Source: an uncultured Pelagibacteraceae bacterium
GTDB taxonomy: Bacteria; Pseudomonadota; Alphaproteobacteria; Pelagibacterales; Pelagibacteraceae
Length of the DNA stretch: 64,000 nt
Reading direction: 5' to 3'
NCBI GenBank assembly: GCA_902580275.1
Contig: CACHJZ010000001.1
Coordinates: 62,001 to 126,000, forward strand
Shown: in pieces, positions 52,825-61,523 of the stretch
Layout: every line of letters begins with the position of its first letter
Numbering within the stretch: position 1 is the first letter of the stretch
The notes under the pieces: generated by a model
The model's database searches: none
What the model was told of the DNA's origin: nothing
The model's input: only the letters and a program-made list of their open reading frames with translations
Position numbers and translations under genes: made by a program

Positions 52825-55494
52825 TTACATCATATTCCTCAAAACAAATTGTAGGATTCCTCCATTTTTATAATACTCAAGTTCATTCTGTGTATCTATT
52901 CTACATAATGTTTTGATTATCTTTATATCACCTGATTGATATTTTATTTGTATTTCAATTTTATCTGATGGATTTATTCCATTTTCAATTTTTAGAATAG
53001 AAATTAACTCTGAACCATTTAGTTTTAGTTTTTTTCTATCGACCCCTTCCATAAATTGTAAAGGAAGTATACCCATACCAATTAGATTGGATCTATGGAT
53101 CCTTTCAAAACTTTCAGCAATCACGGCTTTAATACCTAAAAGTTTTGTTCCTTTTGCTGCCCAATCTCTTGATGAGCCTGTACCATATTCTTTACCTCCA
53201 ATTACAATTAAATCTGTACCTCTTTTTTTATACTCCACGACCGCATCATATACGGGCATGACCTTGCCCTCAGGATATAGTTTTGTAAAACCGCCTTCAG
53301 TCCCTGGAGCAATCTCATTTCTAATTCGTATGTTTGCAAATGTTCCTCTCATCATTACTTCATGGTTTCCTCTTCTTGAGCCGTATGAGTTATAATCTTT
53401 TGGTAAAACCTGATGCTTCATGAAATATTCTCCAGTTGGACTATCTTTCTGAATAGATCCAGCTGGTGAAATGTGGTCTGTTGTAACCATGTCTCCTAAA
53501 ATTAGCAATGGTCTCGCATCTTTAATTTCTTTGAATCCCTCAGGCTTGTCTGAAAGAGAGTCGAAGAAAGGTGGTCTTTTAACATATGTAGAACTTTCAT
53601 CCCAATTATAAATACTCGTTTTATCTGTTTTAATTTTTTGCCATTGTGTAGGTCCTAATGATACATTTGAATATCTTTTAATAAACATATCAGGATTTAA
53701 AGATTTATTTAAAGTGTCCTCAATTTCTTTATTTGTAGGCCAAATATCTTTGAGAAAAATATCTTTTCCATTTTTGCTTTTACCTAAAGAATCTTTGTAT
53801 AGATCAACTTCCATATGTCCAGCTAAAGCGTAAGCAACAACTAAAGGGGGTGATGCTAAATAATTAGCTTTTATATGTGGTGATATTCTTCCTTCGAAGT
53901 TTCTATTACCTGATAAAACAGAAACTGCATATAAATTTTTACTTTCTATCGCTTTAACAATATTATCATTTAGAGGGCCAGAGTTTCCAATGCATGTTGT
54001 GCAACCATATCCAACTAAGTTAAAACCAAGTATATCCAAGTATTTGTTTAATCCAGCTTTTTCTAAGTAATCTGTTACAACTTGTGAACCAGGAGCTAGA
54101 GAAGTTTTGACCCATGGTTTTGTTTGGAGACCAAGTTCAACAGCTTTTTTTGCAAGTAATCCTGCACCAATTAAAACATTTGGATTGGATGTATTAGTAC
54201 ATGATGTAATTGCAGCGATTAATATTGATCCATCTTCGATTTCAAAATCTGTATTTTCAACTTTTGAATTAATTTTTTCATTTCTACCTGTTGCGTCTTT
54301 AAAAACTTTTTTAAAACTTTCTGAGGCTTCATTTAATAAAACTTTGTCTTGTGGTCTTTTTGGTCCAGAAATAGTTGGAACAACTTTTGACATATCTAAT
54401 GATATTGTATCAGTAAATTCTATATCTTCACTCGCCCAGAGACCTTGGACTTTTGCATATTCTTCAACTATTTTAACTTCATTTTCGTCTCTTCCTGAAA
54501 ATTTTAAATATTTCAAGGTTTCGTTATCAACTGGAAAAAATCCACAAGTGGCTCCATATTCTGGTGCCATATTAGCTATGGTTGCACGGTCTGCGAGTGA
54601 TAAATTTTTTAATCCGTCACCAAAAAACTCAACAAATTTTCCAACTACTCCTTTATCTCTTAACATCTTAACAACTGTCAAAACTAGGTCAGTTGCTGTG
54701 GTTCCCTCTGGTAATTTATTTTTCACCTCAAACCCAATCACCTCTGGTATTAACATTGAAATTGGTTGACCAAGCATTCCTGCCTCTGCTTCAATACCTC
54801 CGACACCCCATCCAAGAACTGATAAACCATTAACCATTGTTGTATGACTATCTGTTCCAACCAGAGTATCTGGAAATAAGTATTCATCATCTTTGTAAGA
54901 TTCTTTCCAAACAACTTTTGATAGATATTCTAGGTTCACTTGATGGCAAATGCCTGTTCCAGGAGGAACTATTCTAAAATTATTGAATGCTTGCTGTCCC
55001 CATTTTAAAAAGGAATATCTTTCACCATTTCTTTCAAATTCAATATCTACATTTTTTTCAAAAGAATCTGATTTAGCCGATTGATCTACTTGAACTGAAT
55101 GGTCTATAACTAAATCGACTGAGGATAGTGGATTTATTTTTTTAGGATCTTTATTTTTTTCTTTAACAGCCTCTCTCATTGCAGCTAAATCTGCAACTGC
55201 AGGTATACCTGTGTAGTCTTGTAATAAAACTCTTGCAGGTCTATATGCTATTTCTGTATTAGATTTTTTTTCTTTAAGCCAATTTTTGACTGAATCAATT
55301 TGTTTTCTAGTTACTGTTAAATCATCCTCGTACCTTAATAAATTTTCTAGAAGTACCTTTAATGACTTCGGAAGTCTGGATATACCTGATAATCCATTTT
55401 TTTCAGCCTCAGCAAGCGAATAATATTTATAATCTTTAGAATTAATATTTATTGTATTTAAAGATTTATAAGAATTTTTATTACCTGGTTTCAT
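52825..55494 (-). CDS. acnA: Aconitate hydratase
   Basis: An 889-aa AcnA-type aconitase. The [4Fe-4S] cysteines are in AAITSCTNTSNP and GYGCTTCIGNSGP. Other family segments are DSHTTMVNGLSVLGWGVGGIEAEAGMLGQP, GTGSSRDWAAKGT and the C-terminal swivelling domain ending at VLRNMM. It interconverts citrate and isocitrate. Length is normal for the type. The 220-aa track ORF opposite it (54107-54769) is a shadow of its codon bias. Confidence 0.97.
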   Translation of the reverse strand: MKPGNKNSYKSLNTININSKDYKYYSLAEAEKNGLSGISRLPKSLKVLLENLLRYEDDLTVTRKQIDSVKNWLKEKKSNTEIAYRPARVLLQDYTGIPAVADLAAMREAVKEKNKDPKKINPLSSVDLVIDHSVQVDQSAKSDSFEKNVDIEFERNGERYSFLKWGQQAFNNFRIVPPGTGICHQVNLEYLSKVVWKESYKDDEYLFPDTLVGTDSHTTMVNGLSVLGWGVGGIEAEAGMLGQPISMLIPEVIGFEVKNKLPEGTTATDLVLTVVKMLRDKGVVGKFVEFFGDGLKNLSLADRATIANMAPEYGATCGFFPVDNETLKYLKFSGRDENEVKIVEEYAKVQGLWASEDIEFTDTISLDMSKVVPTISGPKRPQDKVLLNEASESFKKVFKDATGRNEKINSKVENTDFEIEDGSILIAAITSCTNTSNPNVLIGAGLLAKKAVELGLQTKPWVKTSLAPGSQVVTDYLEKAGLNKYLDILGFNLVGYGCTTCIGNSGPLNDNIVKAIESKNLYAVSVLSGNRNFEGRISPHIKANYLASPPLVVAYALAGHMEVDLYKDSLGKSKNGKDIFLKDIWPTNKEIEDTLNKSLNPDMFIKRYSNVSLGPTQWQKIKTDKTSIYNWDESSTYVKRPPFFDSLSDKPEGFKEIKDARPLLILGDMVTTDHISPAGSIQKDSPTGEYFMKHQVLPKDYNSYGSRRGNHEVMMRGTFANIRIRNEIAPGTEGGFTKLYPEGKVMPVYDAVVEYKKRGTDLIVIGGKEYGTGSSRDWAAKGTKLLGIKAVIAESFERIHRSNLIGMGILPLQFMEGVDRKKLKLNGSELISILKIENGINPSDKIEIQIKYQSGDIKIIKTLCRIDTQNELEYYKNGGILQFVLRNMM

Positions 55495-55537
55495 AATTTA
55501 TATCTTATAGATTATTAAGTCCTAATTATGTATTAAA

Positions 55538-56128
55538 TTATAGATAAAATGTTCCAATACAAGCCAATAAAAGAGAAGCCATAGCATAGTTAAAGATTTT
55601 AATAAATTTCTCATTTGTCGCAAATCTTCTGAAAAATTTGCCTACAAATGTCCAAAAAGTAATACTGATTAATGCACAAGTAAATGATACGAGGATGACC
55701 CAAAATGAATAATTAATAAAATTATTTCCACTCTCGACATATGTAGATACTATTATAATTCCTACAATTACTCCCTTAGGGTTCAAAAACTGAAAAAAAA
55801 ATGTATCAAAAAACTTTACAGGATTCTCTTTTTTATTTTCTGTTTGATTTTTTGAAAACGCTATTTTGTAAGCTAAATAAACAAGGAAGAGTGATCCGGA
55901 GACTTTAAGTATTTCTTGTAATAAGGGATAGATTTTGAATACATTTATTAAACCAAAATTAAGTACACACACCATTGCAGTAAAACCAAAAATCACACCA
56001 AGCATATGTGGAAAAGTTTTAACTACCCCAAAATTAAAACCTGAATATGACGCAACTATATTATTCGGTCCTGGTGAACAACTAGTACCAAGCATAAATA
56101 ATGACAATGACAGTAATTCCGGGTGCAT
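55538..56128 (-). CDS. LysE/RhtB family amino-acid exporter
   Basis: A 196-aa membrane protein with six predicted helices. The N-terminal signature is MLGTSCSPGPNNIVASYSGFNFG, equivalent to the family's TPGPN motif, and the middle has FFFQFLNPKGVIVGI. These proteins export amino acids or small amine compounds. It starts 3 bp after the csaA stop. Substrate cannot be assigned. Confidence 0.88.
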   Translation of the reverse strand: MHPELLSLSLFMLGTSCSPGPNNIVASYSGFNFGVVKTFPHMLGVIFGFTAMVCVLNFGLINVFKIYPLLQEILKVSGSLFLVYLAYKIAFSKNQTENKKENPVKFFDTFFFQFLNPKGVIVGIIIVSTYVESGNNFINYSFWVILVSFTCALISITFWTFVGKFFRRFATNEKFIKIFNYAMASLLLACIGTFYL

Positions 56129-56131
56129 ATT

Positions 56132-56473
56132 TTATGCTATTGGCAGTCCGTTTTCAGCTTTTTGAGATGGGTGAACTAATGTTACTTTTCCCTCTTTATC
56201 AATAGATCCCAAAATTAATACTTGTGAAATTACTCCTGCAATATTTTTTTCTGGAAAATTACATACTCCTATTACCTGTTTTCCAATTAGATTATCTTTG
56301 TTATAAAAATGTGTTATTTGTGCTGAAGACTGTTTAATTCCAATCTCACTTCCAAAATCAACTTTTAGAACTAATGAAGGTTTTCTTGCTTTTTCATTTT
56401 TTTCAACTGATATTACTGTCCCTAAACGAATGTCTATCTTTTGAAAATCATCATAGGTTATTTGTTCTTTCAT
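56132..56473 (-). CDS. csaA: tRNA-binding domain protein CsaA
   Basis: A 113-aa protein with a single EMAP/Arc1p-type OB fold, starting YDDFQKIDIRLGTVISVEKN and containing QVIGVCNFPEKNIAGVISQVLILG, which match CsaA. Bacterial CsaA binds tRNA and has been described as a secretion-related chaperone. It stands back to back with argE across only 24 bp, and is followed 3 bp later by the LysE-type exporter. Confidence 0.92.
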   Translation of the reverse strand: MKEQITYDDFQKIDIRLGTVISVEKNEKARKPSLVLKVDFGSEIGIKQSSAQITHFYNKDNLIGKQVIGVCNFPEKNIAGVISQVLILGSIDKEGKVTLVHPSQKAENGLPIA

Positions 56474-56497
56474 AATAATAATATATAATTAGTTGTA
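56474..56497. promoter_or_regulatory. 24-bp divergent intergenic region between csaA and argE
   Basis: The only space between two divergent ATGs is 24 bp of pure AT-rich sequence, with ATATATAAT as the best -10-like string. Two independent promoters cannot fit, so at least one -35 lies inside the opposite gene, or one message is leaderless. Confidence 0.5.
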
Positions 56498-57676
56498 ATG
56501 AAAATAGATAACATATTATTTGAAAAATCAATAAAGATTCTTAAAGATTTAATATCTTTTAAAACAATTTCAGGTGAAAATAATTCTTCTTTAATTAATT
56601 ATTGTGAAGATATACTTACAAAATGTGGTGCTTCATCTTTTAAGGTTTTTGATGATGAAAAAAAAAGGGTAAATCTTTTTGCTACATTAAAAGCAAAAAA
56701 ACCAAATGGAAAAGAGCCTATAATTCTTTCGGGTCACACAGATGTAGTGCCAGTATCTAAAGGTTGGTCCACAGACCCTTTTATTGCAGAGATAAAAGAT
56801 GAAAAATTATATGGTAGAGGTTCTTGCGACATGAAGGGATTTTTAGCTTGTTCGTTGGCTTTTGCAGAAATATTTTCAAAATCAAATCTTTCAAGAGATA
56901 TACACTTTTCTCTAACGTTTGATGAGGAAACTGCATGTATTGGAGCTCCCTTATTGATTAAAGAACTAAAAAAAAGAAAAATAACAAATGGAATTTGTAT
57001 CGTAGGCGAACCAACAGAAATGAAAATTATAGACTCTCACAAAGCATGTTATGAGTATACAACTTTTTTTGAGGGTTTAGCTGGTCATAGTTCCAAACCA
57101 GATGAAGGAGTGAATGCAGCTGAATATGCATCGAAATATGTTAATAAATTAATGTCATTAAGAAATGATTTGATGAATAGGAAACCAAAAAACTCCATAT
57201 TTACTCCTGCCTATTCAACTTTATCGATTGGTGGAATATTTGGAGGAATTGCTCACAATGTTATAGCTGACAAATGTCATGTCAATTGGGAAACCAGACC
57301 TGTGAATAAAGAGGATGGTATATTTTTAAATAGTGAAATCGATAAATATGCAGATGGTCTTTTATTAGAAATGAAAAAAAAATATCCAAATGCATCTATT
57401 AAAAAAAAAATAATTGGAGAAATAATTGGATTTCATAGAGTAAATGACTCCAAAGCTTGCGAATTTGTATCTAGTATTACAGGAGATAATTCTAGAGAAG
57501 TCGTATCTTTTGGAACAGAGGCAGGATTATTTCAAGAAATTGGAATAAGCACTGTAGTTTGTGGACCTGGATCGATAGAACAAGCTCATAAAATTGACGA
57601 ATTTATTGAACTAAGTGAAATTAAAAAATGTTTGGCTTTTTTAGAAGGTGTAAAAGAAAAATCGGTGATAAATTAA
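56498..57676 (+). CDS. argE: Acetylornithine deacetylase (ArgE/M20 family)
   Basis: A 392-aa M20 metallohydrolase. Zinc ligands are visible as His and Asp in LSGHTDVVPV, Asp in GRGSCDMKGFLA, and catalytic Glu plus ligand Glu in TFDEETACIGA. IVGEPTEMKIIDSHKACYEY and GLAGHSSKPDEGVNAAEYA follow the ArgE rather than DapE pattern. It removes acetate from N-acetylornithine. Its stop shares TTAA with the opposing aldehyde dehydrogenase. Related deacylases of the family are an alternative. Confidence 0.87.
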   Translation: MKIDNILFEKSIKILKDLISFKTISGENNSSLINYCEDILTKCGASSFKVFDDEKKRVNLFATLKAKKPNGKEPIILSGHTDVVPVSKGWSTDPFIAEIKDEKLYGRGSCDMKGFLACSLAFAEIFSKSNLSRDIHFSLTFDEETACIGAPLLIKELKKRKITNGICIVGEPTEMKIIDSHKACYEYTTFFEGLAGHSSKPDEGVNAAEYASKYVNKLMSLRNDLMNRKPKNSIFTPAYSTLSIGGIFGGIAHNVIADKCHVNWETRPVNKEDGIFLNSEIDKYADGLLLEMKKKYPNASIKKKIIGEIIGFHRVNDSKACEFVSSITGDNSREVVSFGTEAGLFQEIGISTVVCGPGSIEQAHKIDEFIELSEIKKCLAFLEGVKEKSVIN

Positions 57677-59106
57677 CTCCACCCACCAATAGATTTTACT
57701 TCCAAGAATTCTAGTAGACCATCTTTTCCAGCTTCTCTTCCAATACCTGAATGTTTAAATCCACCAAATGGTGCATCAACCGCAATACCTGCGCCGTTTA
57801 CATCAACCATTCCTGATCTAAGTTTTCTTGCTACCCTATGTACTTTATTTTGATCTTGAGTTTGGATGTAGTTTGTTAATCCGTATGTCGTATCATTTGC
57901 AATCTTAATTGCCTCCTCTTCGCTCTCAAAAGGAATAACAGATAAAACAGGTCCAAAAATTTCTGTTTGTGCTATTTCCATTTGATTATTCACGTCCGCA
58001 AAAACTGTTGGCTTTACATAATAGCCTTTTGTTAAACCATCAGGTTTACCAAGTCCTCCCGCAACTAATTTTGCTCCTTCATCTATACCCTTCTTAATCA
58101 ATCCTTGTATCTTGTTATATTGGGTTTCAGATATTACAGGACCAATATGGTCTCCTTCTTTATTAGGGTTATCTACTTTGAAATCATTTGCAAATTTAAT
58201 TAGTCTATCTACTGTTTCTTTATAGATTGATTTTTCGACTAACATTCTGGTTGGAGCATTACATGATTGACCAGAATTTCTAAAACATCTTGTGGCTCCT
58301 CTTTCTACAGCTTCAGGATCCGCATCTTTGAAAACAATATTTGCACCCTTACCACCCAATTCTAGGCTAACTCTTTTAAAATCATTTGCTGCATTTTTTG
58401 ATATTAAAGCACCTGCTCTAGTTGATCCGGTAAAAGAAACCATGTTAACGTCTGGATGACTAGTTAATGCATTTCCAGTTGTTTCACCATCGCCATTAAC
58501 TAAATTAAATACACCTGCTGGAAATTTAGTTTCATCAATAATTTCTGCCAGTATCATTGACGATAAAGGAGCTAATTCTGATGGCTTTAAAATCATTGTA
58601 CATCCAGTGGCTAATGCTGGCATAACCTTTAAGCAAACTTGGTTCATGGGCCAATTCCATGGAGTTATTAATGCACAAACTCCTTTTGGTTCATAAATTA
58701 ATCTTTGATTAGGCGCATGATCACCCAATGGTTTTTCAAATTCAAATTCTTTTAAATATCTTATAAAAGATTTCATATGACTTGCTCCAGTACCGGCTTG
58801 AAGTTTGGTTGCAAAATCTTTTGGAGCACCCATTTCAACAGTTATAGCGTTTGCAAAATCTGCCCATCTTTTTTTATAATTAGCGTAAAGTGTTTCTAGA
58901 AGTTTTAATCTTTCTTCTTTTGATGTAAATGCCCAGCTTTCAAAAGCATTTTTTGCTGCTTGAACTGCTGCATCAATGTCTGCTTTACTACCTATAGATA
59001 TTACAGCACAATTTTCTTCTGTTGATGGATCAATAACGTAACAATCTTTTTCTTTTATAGGATCGGTCCACTTTCCATTAATATAGAATTTTTTCTTATT
59101 TAGCAT
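57673..59106 (-). CDS. NAD(P)-dependent aldehyde dehydrogenase
   Basis: A 477-aa ALDH. The catalytic Cys is in RNSGQSCNAPTRM, the general-base Glu in SLELGGKGANIVF, and the cofactor segment is ITPWNWPMNQVCLKVMPALATG. It lies 14 bp downstream of the ureohydrolase, so amino-aldehydes from arginine-derived compounds (for example 4-aminobutyraldehyde or 4-guanidinobutyraldehyde) are plausible substrates. The ALDH superfamily is too broad to assign from sequence alone; betaine aldehyde is a less likely alternative given the neighbours. Confidence 0.88.
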   Translation of the reverse strand: MLNKKKFYINGKWTDPIKEKDCYVIDPSTEENCAVISIGSKADIDAAVQAAKNAFESWAFTSKEERLKLLETLYANYKKRWADFANAITVEMGAPKDFATKLQAGTGASHMKSFIRYLKEFEFEKPLGDHAPNQRLIYEPKGVCALITPWNWPMNQVCLKVMPALATGCTMILKPSELAPLSSMILAEIIDETKFPAGVFNLVNGDGETTGNALTSHPDVNMVSFTGSTRAGALISKNAANDFKRVSLELGGKGANIVFKDADPEAVERGATRCFRNSGQSCNAPTRMLVEKSIYKETVDRLIKFANDFKVDNPNKEGDHIGPVISETQYNKIQGLIKKGIDEGAKLVAGGLGKPDGLTKGYYVKPTVFADVNNQMEIAQTEIFGPVLSVIPFESEEEAIKIANDTTYGLTNYIQTQDQNKVHRVARKLRSGMVDVNGAGIAVDAPFGGFKHSGIGREAGKDGLLEFLEVKSIGGWS

Positions 59107-59120
59107 CCTTAAAAATTAAC

Positions 59121-60080
59121 CTATCTTTTTGCTTTTGCAAACAAGTTTGTAAGTTCATATACAATCGTTGCTGCGGCTAATGATGTAACTTCTGCATGAT
59201 CATACGCCGGTGCAACTTCTACTACATCTGCCGATATAATTTTCATTCCAGATAATCCTCTAATAACATTAACCATTTCTCTAGAAGTCATTCCTGCAAT
59301 TTCTGGAGTACCTGTTCCCGGTGCATGAGCCGGGTCTAAAACATCAATATCAATTGATAAATACAAAGGATTATTGCCAACTCTATTTCTGATTCTTTCG
59401 ACAATTTTATCAACACCTTGTGACTGAAATTCATCACAATGAATTATTTTAAAACCAAAGCTTTCATCATTTTTCAAATCCTCCCTGCTATAAAGCGGTC
59501 CCCGAATACCAACATGCATTGATGAATCATCTAAAAATAAATTTTCCTCTCTTGCTCTTCTAAAAGGTGTTCCGTGTGTATAAGGAGCACCAAAATATGT
59601 ATCCCAAGTATCTAAATGTGCATCAAAATGCACTAGAGCAACAGGTCCATTGTTAAATTTATTCATTGCTCTTAATAAAGGAAATGCAATTGTATGATCT
59701 CCACCCAAACTTATTATACCTTTGGTTTTTTTTAATAAATCTAAAGCCCCAGCTTCAATTTGTTTTATAGCTTCATCAATATTAAAGGGATTGCAAGTGA
59801 TATCTCCTGCGTCCGCAACTTGTTGAACTTTAAATGGTTCGACATCATAATTTGGATGATAATTTGTTCTCAAATGTCTTGATGCCTGTCGTATACTTTG
59901 TGGACCAAATCTTGCACCAGGTCTGTAGCTAGTTCCAGCATCAAAAGGAATACCGACTATTGCAACATCGCAACTTCCTACATCCCTTAATTCTGGTAAT
60001 CTTGCAAAAGTACTTGGACCTGCAAATCGAGGAACTTTTGTTCCACTAATCGGTTGTACTGGTTCTTTTTTTTTTGTCAT
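59121..60080 (-). CDS. Agmatinase-family ureohydrolase
   Basis: A 319-aa arginase/agmatinase fold. Mn ligands are in ISLGGDHTIAFPL, VHFDAHLDTWD and SIDIDVLDPAHAPGTGTPE, the last matching agmatinase-type rather than arginase. It hydrolyses a guanidino group to urea and an amine. The branch includes agmatinase, guanidinobutyrase and guanidinopropionase. The downstream aldehyde dehydrogenase (14 bp) favours a pathway ending in an amino acid, such as 4-guanidinobutyrate or agmatine. No urease is in the window. Confidence 0.88.
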   Translation of the reverse strand: MTKKKEPVQPISGTKVPRFAGPSTFARLPELRDVGSCDVAIVGIPFDAGTSYRPGARFGPQSIRQASRHLRTNYHPNYDVEPFKVQQVADAGDITCNPFNIDEAIKQIEAGALDLLKKTKGIISLGGDHTIAFPLLRAMNKFNNGPVALVHFDAHLDTWDTYFGAPYTHGTPFRRAREENLFLDDSSMHVGIRGPLYSREDLKNDESFGFKIIHCDEFQSQGVDKIVERIRNRVGNNPLYLSIDIDVLDPAHAPGTGTPEIAGMTSREMVNVIRGLSGMKIISADVVEVAPAYDHAEVTSLAAATIVYELTNLFAKAKR

Positions 60081-60146
60081 TAATTTTATTTATAAAATTA
60101 AATGTACCACAACTAAATTAAATGGAATATCATTTATGTTTTCAAA

Positions 60147-60878
60147 ATGAGAATTCTTATAATTATTTTTATATTTTTTTCCTATTATTCCTCACTAAAT
60201 GCAAATGAAATATTTAATCTTATTAAAATTCCAAATTTAGAAGTTTTTAATCTAGATAGCGAAAATAAAATCAAATATTTAAGTTTAAAAAAAAGTTTTA
60301 CAATCGGAACAACTAAAAATATTACTTGTGATAAAGCAAATGAAAGCAATCTCAAAAAAAAATATGAAATAATTAAAAAAAACTTGGATATTTATAATTA
60401 TCAATTTTTAAAAAAAAATAATGTCCGATTTGTTGTACTATGTGAAAATTTATCTATATCAGGTATTGGTGCAGCAGGTATACCTGATATACAAAAAAGA
60501 ACTTTAATATTAAATATAAACTTTAATCCAAAATATTTTGAAAGAGTTATACACCACGAAGTTTTTCATATGATATATGATAGCCATCCTATTTTATTTG
60601 ATGATAATTTATGGAAAAAGTTTAATGACAAATCGTTTCAGTACGCAGGATGTTCTATATGTTCTGATAGTATTGGTTTAGATGAATATAAAAAAACCGA
60701 TGGATTTATTACTGAATATTCAAAAACAATTCCCTCTGAAGATATGGCTGAAATATATAGTTTTATTATCAAAAAGGAAAATATTTTAACAAAACTTTCT
60801 GAAAAAGATGAAAAACTAAAAAAAAAAATAGATTTTATTAAAAATTCTATAAATAAAATAGATAGTCAAACATTTTAA
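60147..60878 (+). CDS. Exported putative zinc metalloprotease (HExxH)
   Basis: A 243-aa protein with a signal peptide (residues 1-20, ending SLNA). The motif IHHEVFHMIYD at about residue 135 is a zincin HExxH, and ITEYSKTIPSEDMAEIYSF later supplies a Glu/Asp that could be the third ligand, as in gluzincins. Two cysteines (CSICSD) lie between. I do not know a named family. It immediately precedes a membrane-anchored cyclophilin-like gene, so both may act on extracytoplasmic proteins. A 66-bp AT-rich gap separates it from the divergent ureohydrolase gene. Confidence 0.72.
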   Translation: MRILIIIFIFFSYYSSLNANEIFNLIKIPNLEVFNLDSENKIKYLSLKKSFTIGTTKNITCDKANESNLKKKYEIIKKNLDIYNYQFLKKNNVRFVVLCENLSISGIGAAGIPDIQKRTLILNINFNPKYFERVIHHEVFHMIYDSHPILFDDNLWKKFNDKSFQYAGCSICSDSIGLDEYKKTDGFITEYSKTIPSEDMAEIYSFIIKKENILTKLSEKDEKLKKKIDFIKNSINKIDSQTF

Positions 60879-61523
60879 ATGATTAAAAAAATTAAAGCAT
60901 CTAGATCAGAAAAGATATTATTATCATTTTTAATTTTACTAGGCATTTTTTCTTTTGGTTTTTTTTATAGTATAAAAAATAAATGTCTGTTTGTTGATGA
61001 TGTGAATTTAGAAAACCAAAATTTTATCGATAAAGAGAATATTATTTTAATGGAAGTAGAATGTGGTTTGGTCGTTATTAGATTAATTCCTAAAACCTCA
61101 CCAAATTCAGTAAAAAGATTTAAATTATTAACTAGAAAGGGTTTATATAATAATTCAGCTTTTTACAAAGTTATAGAAAACACATTAATTCAAGCAGGAG
61201 ATATTGAGTATGGAAATATTGAAAGTATAAATTATGTAAAGGTTGGTAGTGGAAAATCGGGCTTAGGGAATTTAAAATCCGAAATAAATGAAGATTTTAA
61301 ATTTACTGCTGGTTCTGTTGCTATGGCTCGAGGTGATGATTTTGATACCGAGGACAGTGAATTTTTTATTATATTAAAAGATATTCCAATTTATAATGGT
61401 GAATATACTCCAATAGGTAAAGTAATTCTTGGCTTAGATGCTCTTAAAAAAATAAAAAAAGGGAACAAATCAAACTACGTTTTAAGACCTGATTACATTA
61501 AATCACTAAAATTAATTGATTAA
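60879..61523 (+). CDS. Membrane-anchored cyclophilin-type PPIase-like protein with altered active site
   Basis: A 214-aa protein. One N-terminal transmembrane helix (ILLSFLILLGIFSFGFFYSI) precedes a cyclophilin fold: VECGLVVIRLIPKTSPNSVKRFKLL, AFYKVIENTLIQAGD, AGSVAMARGDDFDTEDSEFFIIL and TPIGKVILGLDALKKI. The usual FHRVI...QGGD motif, which carries the catalytic Arg, reads FYKVI...QAGD here, so isomerase activity may be weak or lost. The start abuts the metalloprotease stop. Its 3' end overlaps the FadB-like gene by 12 bp on the opposite strand. Confidence 0.82.
   Translation: MIKKIKASRSEKILLSFLILLGIFSFGFFYSIKNKCLFVDDVNLENQNFIDKENIILMEVECGLVVIRLIPKTSPNSVKRFKLLTRKGLYNNSAFYKVIENTLIQAGDIEYGNIESINYVKVGSGKSGLGNLKSEINEDFKFTAGSVAMARGDDFDTEDSEFFIILKDIPIYNGEYTPIGKVILGLDALKKIKKGNKSNYVLRPDYIKSLKLID

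Noticed and set aside
54107-54769. 220-aa ORF opposite acnA
   Set aside because: It is fully antisense to a well-conserved aconitase, with low-complexity Ser/Phe-rich sequence typical of a shadow frame.
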